A stretch of DNA of 64,000 nt from Akebia trifoliata (GCA_017979445.1 CM030716.1:17317443-17381442); one strand, 5' to 3'; positions 46,258 to 58,592 are shown, counted from the stretch's first letter. Notes: generated from the sequence alone by a model not told the origin. A program made the numbers and translations.

Positions 46258-46873
46258 AAATTAATGGTATGTCCTCATCATCATATATTAGATTTATTAA
46301 AATATTTACAATATAATTTTAAAACCTAACTTGAATTTTCATCGAATCGAATCAACTTAAAAACTTGACTTAAATGAAATCATATCAATTTTATGAATAT
46401 TTCAAAAATAATTTTTAATAATTAAAAATATTTATATTTTATTTTCTACAAAAAAATATTAACAAAACTAAATACTTGATCAAGATTTTGAATTGACTCC
46501 GTGCATTTTTCAGCTAATTCAGCTAAATTGATTTGACAAGTTGGTTCCAACGAGTTTGGGGTCGTTACCGTGGGGGGTCACCTCTGAGACAAACTACGGT
46601 TCCTTTGAATTTTTAAAATTGTTAAAAGGGTAGTTCTGGTATTCTACTTTAAAAGAAAATCCTGAAAAGGTCCTTTTTGGTTGAATATTTTATATAACTA
46701 GGTTTTATAAATGGGCCGTATTCTTTGTTAAGGAGTCTTTTTTTTTTTTCGTAAGTCACATTTACTACAGGGAATCTTTTGGTCCATTCCAAAAAGAAAT
46801 ACGATTTTTAATAAAGCGATTCTGTTGCCATATGTAAGCAAATCTAAAGAATTGATGCACATCTTAGATGCTA
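46258..46873. other. Intergenic, AT-rich
   Basis: No gene or clear element border seen. Short purine- and T-rich stretches only. Confidence 0.4.
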
Positions 46874-46876
46874 TTA

Positions 46877-47444
46877 GGGCATCTCTAACCGTTACTCAAA
46901 TTTTTACTCAGATTCAAACACTTCAATGCTAAACTTAAAAAATCAGGCTAATCTTATTAACTTAGTAAGATTTCAAATCTTATTGAGGATCTTGAGCTCA
47001 CATTGTGACATTTTAAAACACGATTCAATGCCATAGAATTGTAGAAGACATAATTTTAGAAATTCTAAAAAAAATAAAAAATTTCATCATTGAATTTTAA
47101 TTTTAAATTTAGGAGTTCAGTAGTCGTCCATTTTCAACATCTTGGATGAAGCCCAAAATAGAATTTTTAGATTTTTTTTTTTTTTGAATATGAGTTTTTC
47201 CATGAAATCTGAAAGACACTAATGTTAGATTGTTAATGTAGTAATCCGTATGGACATGACAACCTTAGTAATATTTGAAATTTACTAAGTTAGCATGAAA
47301 AGCAATTATCTTACCTTCAATTTGAGTTTGAATTTGACTAAAACTTAATTTAATATAATTTTGAGTAAAAGTTTGGATGCAGAAAAGTACAAATTTATTC
47401 AAAATTTGAATTTGAGTATGACTAACTAAGGGTTGGAGATGGCC
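46877..47444. mobile_element. Tourist/PIF-Harbinger-like MITE, 568 bp
   Basis: The left end GGGCATCTCTAACC and the reversed right end GGCCATCTCCAACC are the widespread Tourist-like terminal motif. TTA flanks both sides (46874-46876 and 47445-47447), the 3-bp duplication expected for PIF/Harbinger. Sub-terminal ACTCAAATTTTTACTCA-like words are mirrored at the right end. Confidence 0.85.
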
Positions 47445-47770
47445 TTAGAAGCTCTCCTTTTAATACCATATTTTTTAATAAAATCTATAATATAAAATGG
47501 GATTTTTGTACAAATCATAAACATAATTCATGGTGTGAATTGTGTTGGAAAAATCCAAGAGTGGAGATCAATTCCCTTAAAAAAAAAAACACTACATAAA
47601 ACTACCCGCATAAACCACCCAAACTTCCTATAACCAACTCTTTCTCTCTCTCTTTCTCTACAAACTCACAACTTCATGCCTCAAAGCGTATCTCTTTTTT
47701 GCTTTAAACACTTAATCATCCTTCTCTTTCGTGATCTTTTTCATTTTCTTTCTTTCTTATCAAACAAATA

Positions 47771-47968
47771 ATGGAGCAACAAATGTATATATTGGATATC
47801 TATTTTTACTCAATGTCTCATTCAATTGTCCTATTCGATGTGTATGATGGATCAAAATTTTCTTTCTCCTTCTTTGAGTGTGCTATCTTTACGAACATTT
47901 TTGATGAAAAACAAGATTTAACGACCATTAATGACTTGACAACAAAAGATCTAAAACATCAGCTTTGA
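47771..47968 (+). CDS. Small hypothetical ORF, 65 codons
   Basis: A short open frame preceded by a pyrimidine-rich leader (CTCTTTCTCTCTC from 47637) and in AAATAATGG context. The protein (MEQQMYILDIYFY ... KDLKHQL) resembles nothing I recognise. It lacks a clear TATA box, splice signals or domains. It may be chance. Confidence 0.2.
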   Translation: MEQQMYILDIYFYSMSHSIVLFDVYDGSKFSFSFFECAIFTNIFDEKQDLTTINDLTTKDLKHQL

Positions 47969-48530
47969 ATTGATTAGAGATCAAGGTTAAAAATTTATAA
48001 ATATGGATAGAGATTAAAAAGTAAAATGGTTTTTAACTTTCAAATGCCACCAGACTAGCTTGACTCTCTTCGAAAAACACTTTCCCTACTATCGACAGTT
48101 TCTTTTATTTTTATTTTTCACTAAATAAAATAATAATTGTTTTGTTTAAGTATTTTAAATATAACATCATCATTCATTTTTAAACATGTAAGGCACAAAA
48201 GTGAGTATCTAAATAAATTTGGGGTCTTGTTAACGTGTGCCATTGGACATATGTTAAAGTGCAATAAATATACTTTGGATTTGGATTTGGATTTTGTATT
48301 GAAAATACGTTTAAAAAAAAATTAATTTTTTATCAAAATATTATCATAGTCCAACTTTTACTAATGCCACACCAAGTCTTAAATTCAAAATACCGGCGTA
48401 CGACTATGATGTATGTACATGGATAAGATGATGCTATATATCATGTGATGTGATCCGCCCCCATACACGATTGAGTTAAATGAGGCAATTTGTCTGGCAA
48501 CCAACCCATATAAATAATAATAAATAAAAA

Positions 48531-49032
48531 TATAAATAGAAGAGGACGGGCTCGCGTTTCCACGTCTTTTAATAAGTCCACAGAGGGCCCAGCCCAACAG
48601 AGCTTTCAACGAGGGCCTTAGGGTTAGGACTTAGGATTAGGGTTAGGTTTTTTTAAAAAAATTATTTATTTTGTTCTGTTTGTTTGTTTGTTTTCTTTTT
48701 CTGCATTTAAACCACCGAGGCGTTAAAGGTGAATGCGAAAGGCTCTGGTTTTCGAGCCCTCTCTCTCGTTTCTCTTTTTATATTTTTTTATATTAATTTT
48801 TGCAGGTAAGCAACTGTTCCGCGTGGCTGATTTTCTTACTTTTTGTCGATTTCGTTGCCTCCACAACACAGCTGTTTTTTCTCTCTCTAACTTTTATTTT
48901 TTATTTTTTATTATAGGTTAAAGATCAGATCGGCGTGCTTTAAATCCTCTTTTATGCTTCACTTTATTATCGAAGAAATTAACCTAAAAGAAGTAAGATA
49001 AGGATCTCTCTTGGTGTTTGTGTTTGTGTTTC

Positions 49033-49069
<37 letters not shown>

Positions 49070-49100
49070 TCTGGTTTTGGTTTTGTAGGTCGTAGATCTG
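48531..49100 (+). promoter_or_regulatory. Promoter- and leader-like region with TATA box and GA repeat
   Basis: TATAAATA at 48531-48538 is a good TATA box. Downstream lie telomere-like words TTAGGGTTAGG (48618-48628 and 48637-48647), CT-rich leader-like sequence (48760-48780, 48880-48910), a CAGGTAAGC splice-donor-like site near 48804, and a GA dinucleotide run (49035-49067). This resembles the 5' end of a plant gene with a leader intron. No matching coding exon is seen before element B at 50230 or just after it. Confidence 0.4.
49035..49067 (+). repeat. GA microsatellite
   Basis: About 16 perfect GA units between TCTGT and GGGATCTGG. GA/CT tracts are common in plant 5' leaders and promoters. 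Confidence 0.95.
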
Positions 49101-49603
49101 ATAGATCATGATGTTCTGATCAAGTTTGGTGAATTTTTTTTCAGAAATCAGGATATTTAGTGGTGTAATATTGACCGATTGCAGATCTTTGAATTTAGTC
49201 ATGAAATGAATGGTACGGTGGTTTTAATTTTACTGTTTTGGGGAGAAAGATATGGAGATGAGAAGAAGAAATCATGATGATTTTGGGAGAAATATTTTTA
49301 ATGTGATAGAAAGATTAGTTAGGGTTTCCAGTCCACATAGATATATATGCTACAGACAGGAATAAATGTGACTCTTCGATTTTGGCCAAACAGTCACAAG
49401 AGGATTCGTTATTGCGTCAAAGATCTTCCGTTTAATTACAAATGGACTTCTCTTACACACAAAAGTTTCCTACTGGTTTTGATGCTTCTGTTCAACTAAG
49501 AATATTCTCCTATCTCAGCTATAGGTTTGATCGTGAGATTTGAATTTTCCAGTAACTCTTAAAATTTCCTACTTCCTACAGATGTTCGGGAAATTTTATT
49601 TTG

Positions 49604-49969
49604 GGTAAATTACACTTTGATCCCCCAATGGTTTGGTATAATTTTATATTGACTCCCTAACATTTTGGTAATTACACTTAACTCCCTGTTAGAAATGGAA
49701 AAATGGTGTTAAGTTTCAGATGTTATTTTATTATTTTTTTCCTCTTTTATTTTACAATTTTTTTTTTCAATCAAAAATTATATTTTAAAAAGGGTAAAAT
49801 GATCTTTACAAAGAGAAAATCATTATTTAACTGTTTAGATGATACTAACAAGTCGATGGAAGATGAAAAGTGAGCAATAAATAATTATAAGGTAAGTGCA
49901 AATGTAATAATGTTAAGGGGTCAACATAGAATTATGCCAAATCATAGGGTGTGAAAGTGTAATTTATCC
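49604..49969. mobile_element. Inverted-repeat MITE, 366 bp (Mutator-like)
   Basis: The left end GGTAAATTACACTTTGATCC, followed by TTTGGTATAATTTTATATTG, is mirrored at the right end (reversed GGATAAATTACACTTTCACA and TTTGGCATAATTCTATGTTG). The inverted repeats are about 60 bases. The flanking 9-mers TTTATTTTG and TATTATTTG match at 7 of 9, consistent with a decayed Mutator-type duplication. Confidence 0.7.
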
Positions 49970-50229
49970 TATTATTTGTTTCACAAATGTTTGGGAAATT
50001 TATTTTCTTACAAATGCCTGAAAAATTTCAACTAGTAGTATGAAGAATTAACTTAAAGTTGTTGTATTGGGCAATAATTTTTTTTGTTTTGGATTGATAA
50101 TGTTCATGTCAATAATGAATATTAATACAAATAACATCCCATAAATTTTGGGTTCAATACATGGATGTATTCCTCCAATTAATTTTGTTTATACCAACAT
50201 CTTATTTTTTTATTATTGTTCCTACCCTC

Positions 50230-51969
50230 TGTAGACACCCCATTTTTGCATCCGCCTGATTAATCAACTCGTCAACCCGATCGCAATAATTCCCAATGAT
50301 GGATGTGTATTCCATTACTTTATTTTGTTACTAGATGTGTTTCAGAAATCCGGATGAGGTATCTCGAACTGACAAAACCTTAGAAATCACGCTACGCTAG
50401 AAAAAATACGATCCCAGAAACATAGAAATCATCATTTGCAAACAAAAATAAGCTTTACGATAAAAATTACTAAAAATTGACCAAATTACCAAAATACCCC
50501 TAACCTCAAAACAATCCTAGAGCCTACGTCACGCTTAGAAAAACTCTCTCGAACACATAAAATAACAAATCGAAATCAAATAAATCATTTCACCAATTTT
50601 AATAAAATTTGACAAAATTACGAAAATGCCCCTCATAAAGTTCATGACCATTTCACACAAAAAATTTCATAAATGACACAAACTAATATTTCCATTGAAT
50701 TCCTTACGAAAAATCGATTCTAAAACATCCGAGAACATTAAAAATCGACTTGAAACGTGAAAAGTCCTCTTCGGGGGCAAAATGGTAATTTCACAATTTT
50801 CATAATTAAAAATTTCGAAATTAATAAATAAAACATTAAATAATTAAAGTGAAACATTAATGAAATTAATTTAAAATTTTGAATTGAAGAAATCGATCAA
50901 TCGGACTTTCAAGTAAAATTGTTTAGGGTTCGTGAGATATTTCTATAAGGACCCTTCCATTTGAGGGTCCAAAGAATTAAAGATATTTTAGAGGGGGGTT
51001 CTCCAAAAATTAAAAGTAAATCAAGCAAGACTGAAGTCAAGGTATTAAAGTCAATCAAGTGAGACTGAAGTCAAAATTAAAGTCAATTAAGCAAGACTGA
51101 AGTCAAAATATTAAAAGTCAATCAATTAAGACTAAAGTCAAAACATTAAAAGTCAATTAAATAAGACAAAAAGTCATAATAGAATTCTAATTAAATAATA
51201 ACTCTATCTAATAGAGTTCTAACTTAAAAACAATTCTACCTAAAACAATTTCAATTAAAACACAATTCTACCTAAAACAATTCTAACTGAAACACAACTC
51301 TAACTAAAAGAACTCTAATTAAATACTAACTCTATCCAAATCAACCCCTAAAAACATCTATAAATAGAGGTGCTCACACCCTATTTTCGTATCAAATCAA
51401 AGAAAAAATCCTAGGAAAAGTAGGTGAAGAAGCCCCCACAACCTCTCCAAAACCCTAATTTTGGAGCCTCAACTCCTTACCTAACACCCCTGCTCTGATT
51501 TTAGCCTAAAAAACACCCAAAAACCTCTTAAAAACATTCCAAAAATCCACAACAAATTCGAAGCACCCAGATCCAAGAAAGAGATACCTTACCTCGGAGA
51601 TCAGAAATCAGATCCGGAGATAGAACGAAGTAAGGAATACAGTACAAGGAGCTGTTTTCACCAGATCTGAGGGAATATCACCTTTGCAGATCGAAGGTAA
51701 GTTTTTTATTTTATTTTTTAATCTAGGTTTGTCATTAGCGATGTAGATTTATTTGGGATAAGTAGAGACCGGCAATGGCCGGGCGGGGTTGGTGCCTAAC
51801 ACCTTCCAACCCCGTAACATGATCCCCGGATTCAGATTTTCTGTAGTAGATTAGTGTTTATCCATTTTAGAGTCAGTTTGGTTCCTAGACCACAATAACT
51901 AGGTGGCGACTCCCAAATCTCAAGGGTCAAAAGCGGATCCGCGCACCCCGCGGATCGAGGGCGCTTTCA
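50230..51969 (+). repeat. 5' LTR of element B
   Basis: It starts TGTAGACACCCC and ends GAGGGCGCTTTCA. TATAAATA at 51359-51366 is the likely LTR promoter. Upstream (51010-51330) are tandemly reiterated AAGTCAATCAAG- and AATTCTACCTAAAACAATT-type units, possibly enhancer repeats. The AAAACCCTAATTTTGG-type word in the leader and a GT-rich U5 follow. Confidence 0.95.
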
Positions 51970-51970
51970 G

Positions 51971-51988
51971 TGGTGACTCTGCTGGGGA
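51971..51988 (+). other. Primer-binding site of element B (tRNA-Arg type)
   Basis: TGGTGACTCTGCTGGGGA, one base after the LTR. It differs from the element A site (TGGCGACTCCACTGGGGA) at three positions, which keeps the Ogre/Tat tRNA-Arg pattern. Confidence 0.88.
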
Positions 51989-52224
51989 CTATTGAGGATT
52001 AAACTTGAAAAACCCCAAGTATGGGAGCATTGCCAAGATGACCTAGTTTTTTTTTATTTAGTTGGATTTATTTTATTTTATTTTTTCTGTTTAATTATTT
52101 TTTGTCTTGATTGTAGATGATTTTGGGTATTGCGTTTTTTTTTTTCCAATTAAGGATCACTTTTTGATGACCCCTAAATAATGAAAGATTCAAATTGACC
52201 TATGAAAATGATGGAATGATGAAG

Positions 52225-52775
52225 GTTGGACAGAAATATTAAAACGTTTTTAGAGAATATTCTGGTGAGAATTAAGTCTGAGAACCTCTTAATAAAACAT
52301 AGATCTCGTCGAGTAGATTAATTTAGAATCTGAGTTCACTCAATTTCGTTATCGGAAGCCTTAGATATCATCGATGCAAGTTCAATCTCTAAATCTGGAA
52401 TTATTTCTGAATGAAAGTTGGGACAGCAACGTTAAAACGTTTTTACAGAATATTCTAGTGAGAATTAAGTCTGGGAGCCTATTAATAAAACGTAGATCTC
52501 ATCGAGTAGATTAATTTAGAACTTGAGTTCACTCAATTTCATTATCGGAAGCCTTAGATATCATCGATGCAAGTTCAATTTGTAAATCTGGAATTATTTC
52601 TGAATGAAAGTTGGGACAGCAACGTTAAAACGTTTTTACAGAACATTCTGGTGAGAACTAAGTCTGGACACCTATTAATAAAATGTAGATCTCATCGAGT
52701 AGATTAATTTAGAACTTGAGTTCACTCGATTTCGTTATCGGGAGCCTTAGATATCATCGATGCAAGTTCAGATTA
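52225..52775 (+). repeat. 192-bp tandem repeat, about 2.9 copies, in the 5' region of element B
   Basis: Units start at 52225, 52417 and 52610, each with a GTTGG(G)ACAG start and GTTAAAACGTTTTTA-type, GTAGATTAATTTAGAA and TATCATCGATGCAAGTTC blocks. Spacings are 192 and 193. The copies are very similar. There is no coding potential. Confidence 0.92.
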
Positions 52776-55080
52776 TATTTTCCTAATTTACAGAAAATCT
52801 GAATTTATCTAATGTTGGCACAATTAATGTTCTTGAGAGTGAGCTCATCTCAACCATTGTCATTCTATCATCAATGTAACACCTATTGGAATCTCGATTT
52901 ATTTTGGATCACCCAAAAGTGATCATTGATTGGACCTTAAAAATTATAAAAATTATGCCTATTGCAATGTTTGTTTGATCATTATCATATGCCATATTTA
53001 TTGATTAATTTACCATGATCTTGCTTGAAATACATGATTGATGTTGATCGTAATGTTAATGTGCTTATGTGATGGGAATAATGTGATCTTAATTGAATAT
53101 TCATATGATTTGAATGATTTTGGTTTTGATTAAATGTATGATTGGTTTGATTGGATCCATGGGCCCATTTGTTTGAAAAAGGTCCCGGGCACACCCCACC
53201 CTGTTTTGCACACACCACATGCACGTTTACTGTTTTACTCACTTACACGTCCCATTTAGCCAACGTGGCACTAGTGCGTGGCCCGATCTCTTCGGAGATG
53301 CGACGTCATTCATGAAACCCACAACTCCAGTCACGTACCTTAGGGTATATCAAACTGGGGGCATCAATACCATCTGATCAGGTGATTCTGAGAAGTATGT
53401 TGATGCACCCAGGCTGGAGCGACCTGAGCCTTTGACCTATTGTAAGCCACACAGTCACATGTCCCGATTGCCAACGTAGTACTAGTACGTGGTCGGTCCC
53501 CTCGTGGGATGCCAAACCATTTATGAAAGCTACAACTCTTGACTCATACCCGTAGGTATAAAAGATAGTCTAAGTATATCAATTGCACTTCCTGGTCAAA
53601 ACCGATGCCTAAGCAAGATCTTGCCCCGCTGTACCCTACTGTACGAGGGGGATAGACTACGTCTATTCTAGACGAGAGGTATTTAAGTGGGCCCTTGCTC
53701 AGCATTGTGCGCCACCTCTCAACTGGAGATCAAACTGACTGTTTTTTGACTTCAGAGAAGTGAATTGAGGTTTTAGATTATCACCTATATGGTATATCAA
53801 ACCAAGTCACCACGTATTGAAAGGTATATAGGTGTGCTTGGGCAAGGGTGGCCAGATAAAAATGCATTGCACGTAGTAAGCTTAGAGTCTAGAAACCTTC
53901 CCAGTAGGTCACGACTTGAACTTATCGTGGGTGTTCCCGGGTTGTTTATTGAATGAATGCATGTGATTGATGAATGTATGTGAGTGATGTGAATGATGAG
54001 ATCAAGAATGTATGGTTGTCCTCAAGGATAAAAAATTTTCTTTTTGAAAATTAAAATGGGTGCACCGACCCAATAAAGAATCTATTTTTTTGCAATAATT
54101 TATAATGACCCAGTCCATCTCGCTCCAATAATCATGATGGGTCGGGCCATTTAGATCAAAATGGAAATCAAATTCTTTTTTAAATTCGGGTTTCAACCCA
54201 TTTTTCCAGAAGAGAAATGCTTTTCAAAAGTAAAATATTTTTCGGAAGAATAAGATTTTTTAAAAGGAAATGCTTTCTCAAAAAGTTTTCTAAAAAAAAG
54301 AAAAGGAAGAAAAATATTTTTCAGAAAAAAAGGTTTACAAAAAATCTATTTTTGCATGAAAAATTATTGAAATATGTTTGTGGAAGTTGTTATTCAATGA
54401 AAACATTATTTGTCAATATTTTTCAAGAGTGTAATAAAATTATTTTTCTGAATAATCATTACATTAATGAATTGTTTAATGGATTGGTGCACAAAATTCA
54501 TTAAAATCTCAGGGTTCGTTTAAAATGTTATCAAGGGGGTAATCCTGGAATTGATTAAATTCACCTTCAATGAGGTTTAAGGGTTATCATTATATCTAAG
54601 CTCAATCGTCCATCGTCTAGCTAGGGTTGTAAATCTGGTCAGTTAGAGTAAACGTCAATATCAAGTCAACAGTGAGAAATGACCTCAAAATTTCTCAACA
54701 TCGTCTAGTTGTTCTTTGAAGATCATAGTGCCTCAGTCATGCCGGTTGTAATCAATGTCTCAGTCCTCAGTCCTAATCAAGCCAGGTGTGGGTAGTTATC
54801 TTGTGTTTTCATGAGTCATTTGGGTTAGCTCGAGTCATTTTTTTCAGTAAGGTCATGTCTTCTTTAAATTAAGTCTACTCTTTTCCTGTTGAGTTGAGTT
54901 AGTTTATCGAGTTTATAGAGGTGTCTGTCGCTCCTTCTGAATTTGATTGGATAAAATTTTTTTTTTAATACCGCGAGCGCATTAACGAATTAACTAATAA
55001 CCGGCTTCAAGGAGAAATTCCTCTAATAAGGAACCCCCTCTTGAATGAGAAGATAAATGTCTTGCTCGAGGAAGCAAAGG
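52776..55080 (+). other. 5' non-coding region of element B
   Basis: No gene seen. Bases 53150-53960 match element A at 7691-8350 in reverse complement, with landmarks CACCCCACCCTGTTTTGCAC and GGGCCCTTGCTCAGCATTGT. Bases 54170-54440 are a run of A-rich sequence that gives an 95-codon lysine/phenylalanine-rich frame, which I reject as a gene. Gag and protease would be expected about here and are absent. Confidence 0.6.
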
Positions 55081-55099
55081 TCAGTGACTTCGGAACAAA

Positions 55100-56035
55100 A
55101 ATAATTCCCAAGAAATTCAGATTGGAACTAACTTATCCCTAGAGGAACACAAGGGGATAATGAATTTTCTCAGAAATTTCAAAAGACTTGTTCGCGTGGG
55201 CCCATGAGGATATGTTAGGTGTAAGCTTGTGTGTTGTCTGACACGGATTAGATATTGAATTGATAAAATTCGATCAAAGAAGAACTTACAAAATATATCA
55301 GTGCTAGACTTCTCAACATGGTAGAGCTCCCAGAATAGATTACCATTATCAGATTAATGAAACAGTTGAAACGGTATTGATCTCTGATAATGGGTCGTAC
55401 ATCAAAGCTTAGGTTATCACTCTGTTCAAAGTTCGAGATTCGACATCATATTATCTCTCTACCGTCCTTAGATCAATGGAACGATTGAAGTAGTTAGTAA
55501 GAGTCTCAAGACTATCATCAGGAAAATGTGTTAATCACATCGAGATTGGTCAGAAAAATTATCATTCATGCTATGGACATATCGAACTTCAATTCGATCC
55601 TCTACTGGAACTACTCCTTACTCCTTAGTGTATGGCATGGAAGCAGTCTTACCAGTTGAAATGGAAATTTCGTCTCTCAGGGTCTTGTTGGAAAATCATT
55701 TGATAGAAACAGATTGGGTTCATCAGCAGTATGAAGAATTAAACTTGATTGAAGAAAACGAGTTAAAGCCCTGTACCATGTGCAAGCTTATCTAAGAAGA
55801 GTCACCCGTGCATTTGACAAAAAGGTCAAAGCTCATCATTTACAAGTCAAGGATTTAACTATCAGACTTCAAAGAAAATTGAATACTTTCCTCGACTATA
55901 GGAGAAAGTCTGAACCAATTGAAGAAATTCATTCATTAAGAAAATACTGTTTGGAAAACTGTTAGACTTCAAGATCATGATGGAATATAATTACCAGAAC
56001 CGACCAACCTTGACCGAATCAAACGGTACTACATT
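55100..56035 (+). pseudogene. RT-start trace and broken integrase end, element B
   Basis: Bases 55135-55215 correspond to the region just upstream of Tat RT (an LFAW-HEDM-like block). The sequence then jumps to integrase: VLISDNGSYIKA (about 55375-55405), then RTSIRSSTGTTPYSLVYGME and AVLPVEMEI (about 55585-55670), QQYEELNLIEENE (about 55720) and LPEPTNL-like remnants up to about 56035. Several stops and frameshifts interrupt it. The RT core, RNase H and half the integrase are deleted. Element A has a similar but not base-identical junction. Confidence 0.75.
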
Positions 56036-56183
56036 TAAGGAGACCATCTTTGGCCGAATCAATTCTCCTGTTACCCAGTTCAATATATCATTTCTCAACC
56101 CCTTTGCAGCCTTTTCAAAAAGAAAAATTATGCCTTTTTCTTTCTCAGCCCGATCACCTAACCTAGGGGAGGGAAGATCCGGA

Positions 56184-56249
56184 CTACATTTTGGTCTGAT
56201 CCCAAAAATTTGGGGTACATAAGCAACCTGAGAAGTTACTTCAGGTCCG
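56184..56249 (+). repeat. Conserved non-coding box of the Tat family, copy in B
   Basis: The plus strand contains ACATTTTGGTCTGATCCC and GGGGTACATAAGCAACCTGA, the reverse complement of the box at 5365-5425. It stays open on the opposite strand within a 200-codon frame (55991-56593), but that frame has no recognisable domain. Confidence 0.75.
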
Positions 56250-57420
56250 ACCACATCAAAATAAAAATAAAAATAAAAATAGATTCCCTGACAAAGAAAA
56301 AATCTAAAAAGAAAAAAATTCAAAAGAAAAAAATTGTCAAAGTGGGAAAGAAAATTCAAGGAAAAAGAAAATAATTTAAAAGGAAATGCCACACAAGGGG
56401 CATTTGGGTTTTTGAGCCTCAAGATTCCTTTCTTTTTATGTCTAGTCCTAAGCTTACCCATGAAAGTCCTCCTAAGTACCGTGCGAAAAGTCAAGGAAGA
56501 TAGCAAAACATGATCAGACAGCAACTCCAGAAGTTCAGACAGGAAGAAAAAAAAGCCTGCTAGGTTGAAAACCCAAAAGGGCAACTTCGGCAAAAATTAA
56601 GGCAAGCTCGCGAGGTTAAAAATCTGAAAGGATGACCTTGGCAACAATCAAAGCAAGGAAAAAAGAAAAAATTGTAAGCTCGCTAGATCGAAAACCTAAA
56701 AAGGCGATCTAGGCAAAAGCTAGAGCATGCTCGCTAGATTGAAAACCTGAATAGGCAATCTAGGCAAAACTTAGAGCTATCAAAAAATAAAAGAAAATCT
56801 CCGTTGAGTTGAGAAGCTAAAAAGGTAGCCCGTGCCGAAAATATCATAAATCCGAATGATCAAGTTTCAATATCCAATTTGAACCAAATATAGACTCAGT
56901 GGATACAAGTATCTCGTCTATGATTGATCTGAAAAGTTTTGTGTCCCTAGGCGAACCGACGGGGAGAAAGAACAAATTCTATGATGAATTTCAGAAAGAA
57001 ATATTTTGTTCCAATGTCTTTGAGCCTGACTCAAAATCTTCAATATAAAAAGTCAAAATTAAAAGTTAAACCTTTATTGCGCTTGCGGTAATCAAGGATT
57101 TCAAACTTTCATAACAAGGGCACTTCCTTTTTTCTAAAGAGTACAGTTTCCCCCCTTACACTAGGGGCATTTATTTTCAAATTATATTCAATTATCCCTA
57201 GTGCAATGTTCCTTGTCAAACTAGGGGCATTTTTGTTCTGATGCCTGGTCAATTTCAACCCCAAAGGATAAGGTTAACTTTGCATTAAAGGTTACCTTCT
57301 TGATAGCAATTTTGAAAACTCCTCAGATTCAAAGAGAGTTAAAATACTTACCAGACCTTCATAAAATCCAACTTTTTATTAAAAAAAAAAGTCAAATGCG
57401 AGGTTAATCCCCCGTTTGTT
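56250..57420 (+). other. Non-coding 3' region of element B
   Basis: No gene seen. Bases 56600-56800 contain three spaced copies of a GCTCGCTAGATTGAAAACCT-type unit with GGCGATCTAGGCAAAA (56605, 56670, 56730), a short tandem repeat with a spacing near 63-68 bases. The rest is homologous to element A 4391-5364. Confidence 0.6.
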
Positions 57421-57426
57421 CCCTCA

Positions 57427-58245
57427 AAGCTTAGTTCATTATTCTTGCACCCTGGGCAGGTAGAATAGAACTTCCTAAAAAAGAAAAAAATTAGTTCATT
57501 ACTCTTTCACTCCGAGTAGGTAGAGTAGAACTTCCCAGAAAAAATTAGTTCATACTCTTTCACTTTGAGTAGGTAGAGTAGAACTTCCAAAAAAAAAAAT
57601 TAGTTCATTACTCTTTCACTCCGAGTAGGTAGAGTAGAACTTCCAAAAAAAAAAAAAAATTAGTTCATTACTCTTTCACCCTGGGCAGGTAGAGTAGGAC
57701 TCTCAAAAAGCTTGGTTCATTACTCTTTCATTCCGAGTAGGTAGAGTAGAACTTTCCAAAAAAAAATTAGTTCATTACTCTTTCACCTGGGCAGGTAGAG
57801 TAGGACTCCTAAAAGCTTGGTTCATTACTCTTTCACTCCGAGTAGGTAGAGTAGAACTTTCCAAAAAAAAAAATTAGTTCATTACTCTTTCACCCTGGGC
57901 AGGTAGAGTAGGACTCCTAAAAAATTAGTTCATTACTCTTTCACTCCGAGTAGGTAGAGTAGAACTTCCCAAAAAATTAGTTAATTACTCTTTCACCCTG
58001 GGCAGGTAGAGTAGGATTTCTAAAAAACTTAGTTCATTACTCTTTCACTCCGCGTAGGTAGAGTAGAACTTCCAAAAAAAAAAAAAAAAATAGTTCATTA
58101 CTCTTTCACTCCAGGTAGGTAGAGTAGAACTTCCCAAAAAAAATTTAGTGCATTACTCTTTCACTCTGAGTAGGTAGAATAAGACTCTAAAAAAAAATAT
58201 AAATTCATTACTCTTTCACCTAGAGTATGTAGAGTAGGACATTTA
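57427..58245 (+). repeat. Tandem array of 50-60-bp units in the 3' region of element B
   Basis: About 15 units containing TTAGTTCATTACTCTTTCAC and GTAGGTAGAGTAGAACTTCC, separated by A-tracts of variable length. They are the reverse complement of the element A array unit. In the middle (57660-58080) two unit types alternate: CACTCCGAGTAGG...GAACTTCC and CACCCTGGGCAGG...GGACTCC, making a dimeric higher-order pattern. Confidence 0.93.
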
Positions 58246-58592
58246 ACTTTTTCCCAACTTTTGCTCCGATTTGTCTCAAATATCATTCAAATTTTCTCGA
58301 GTTTTGTTTTACTCAGATTTTACTCAATTTCACACAGTGCACACACTTGCACATTTGTTCTTTTAGTCAGGGAGAATTTTCTAAAATTCAAGGATCTGAC
58401 ACTGTCAGTGAGAGCTCATGCTCAAGGACCTGACAACCTTTTAATTCGGGGAGAGCTTTAACCTCAAGGATCCGAACACCCCGACGAATTGCTAAATCAG
58501 GCTGCAAAATGAACTGTCACTAGCTTTGACATTCAGATATCGCACTATCTACCAAAATATATTTGGTATCTAGTTTGCTTCAACCCTCTGCC

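Noticed and set aside
48618..48647. Interstitial telomere array
   Set aside because: Only two TTAGGGTTAGG words with an imperfect unit between. More likely promoter telo-box-like sites.
54217..54504. A 95-codon lysine-rich frame
   Set aside because: It comes from A-rich low-complexity DNA in the element B 5' region and is disrupted in element A.
55991..56593. A 200-codon minus-strand frame in element B
   Set aside because: It is phenylalanine-rich, opposite low-complexity A-rich sequence, and has no known domain. Only the short conserved box in it is reported.
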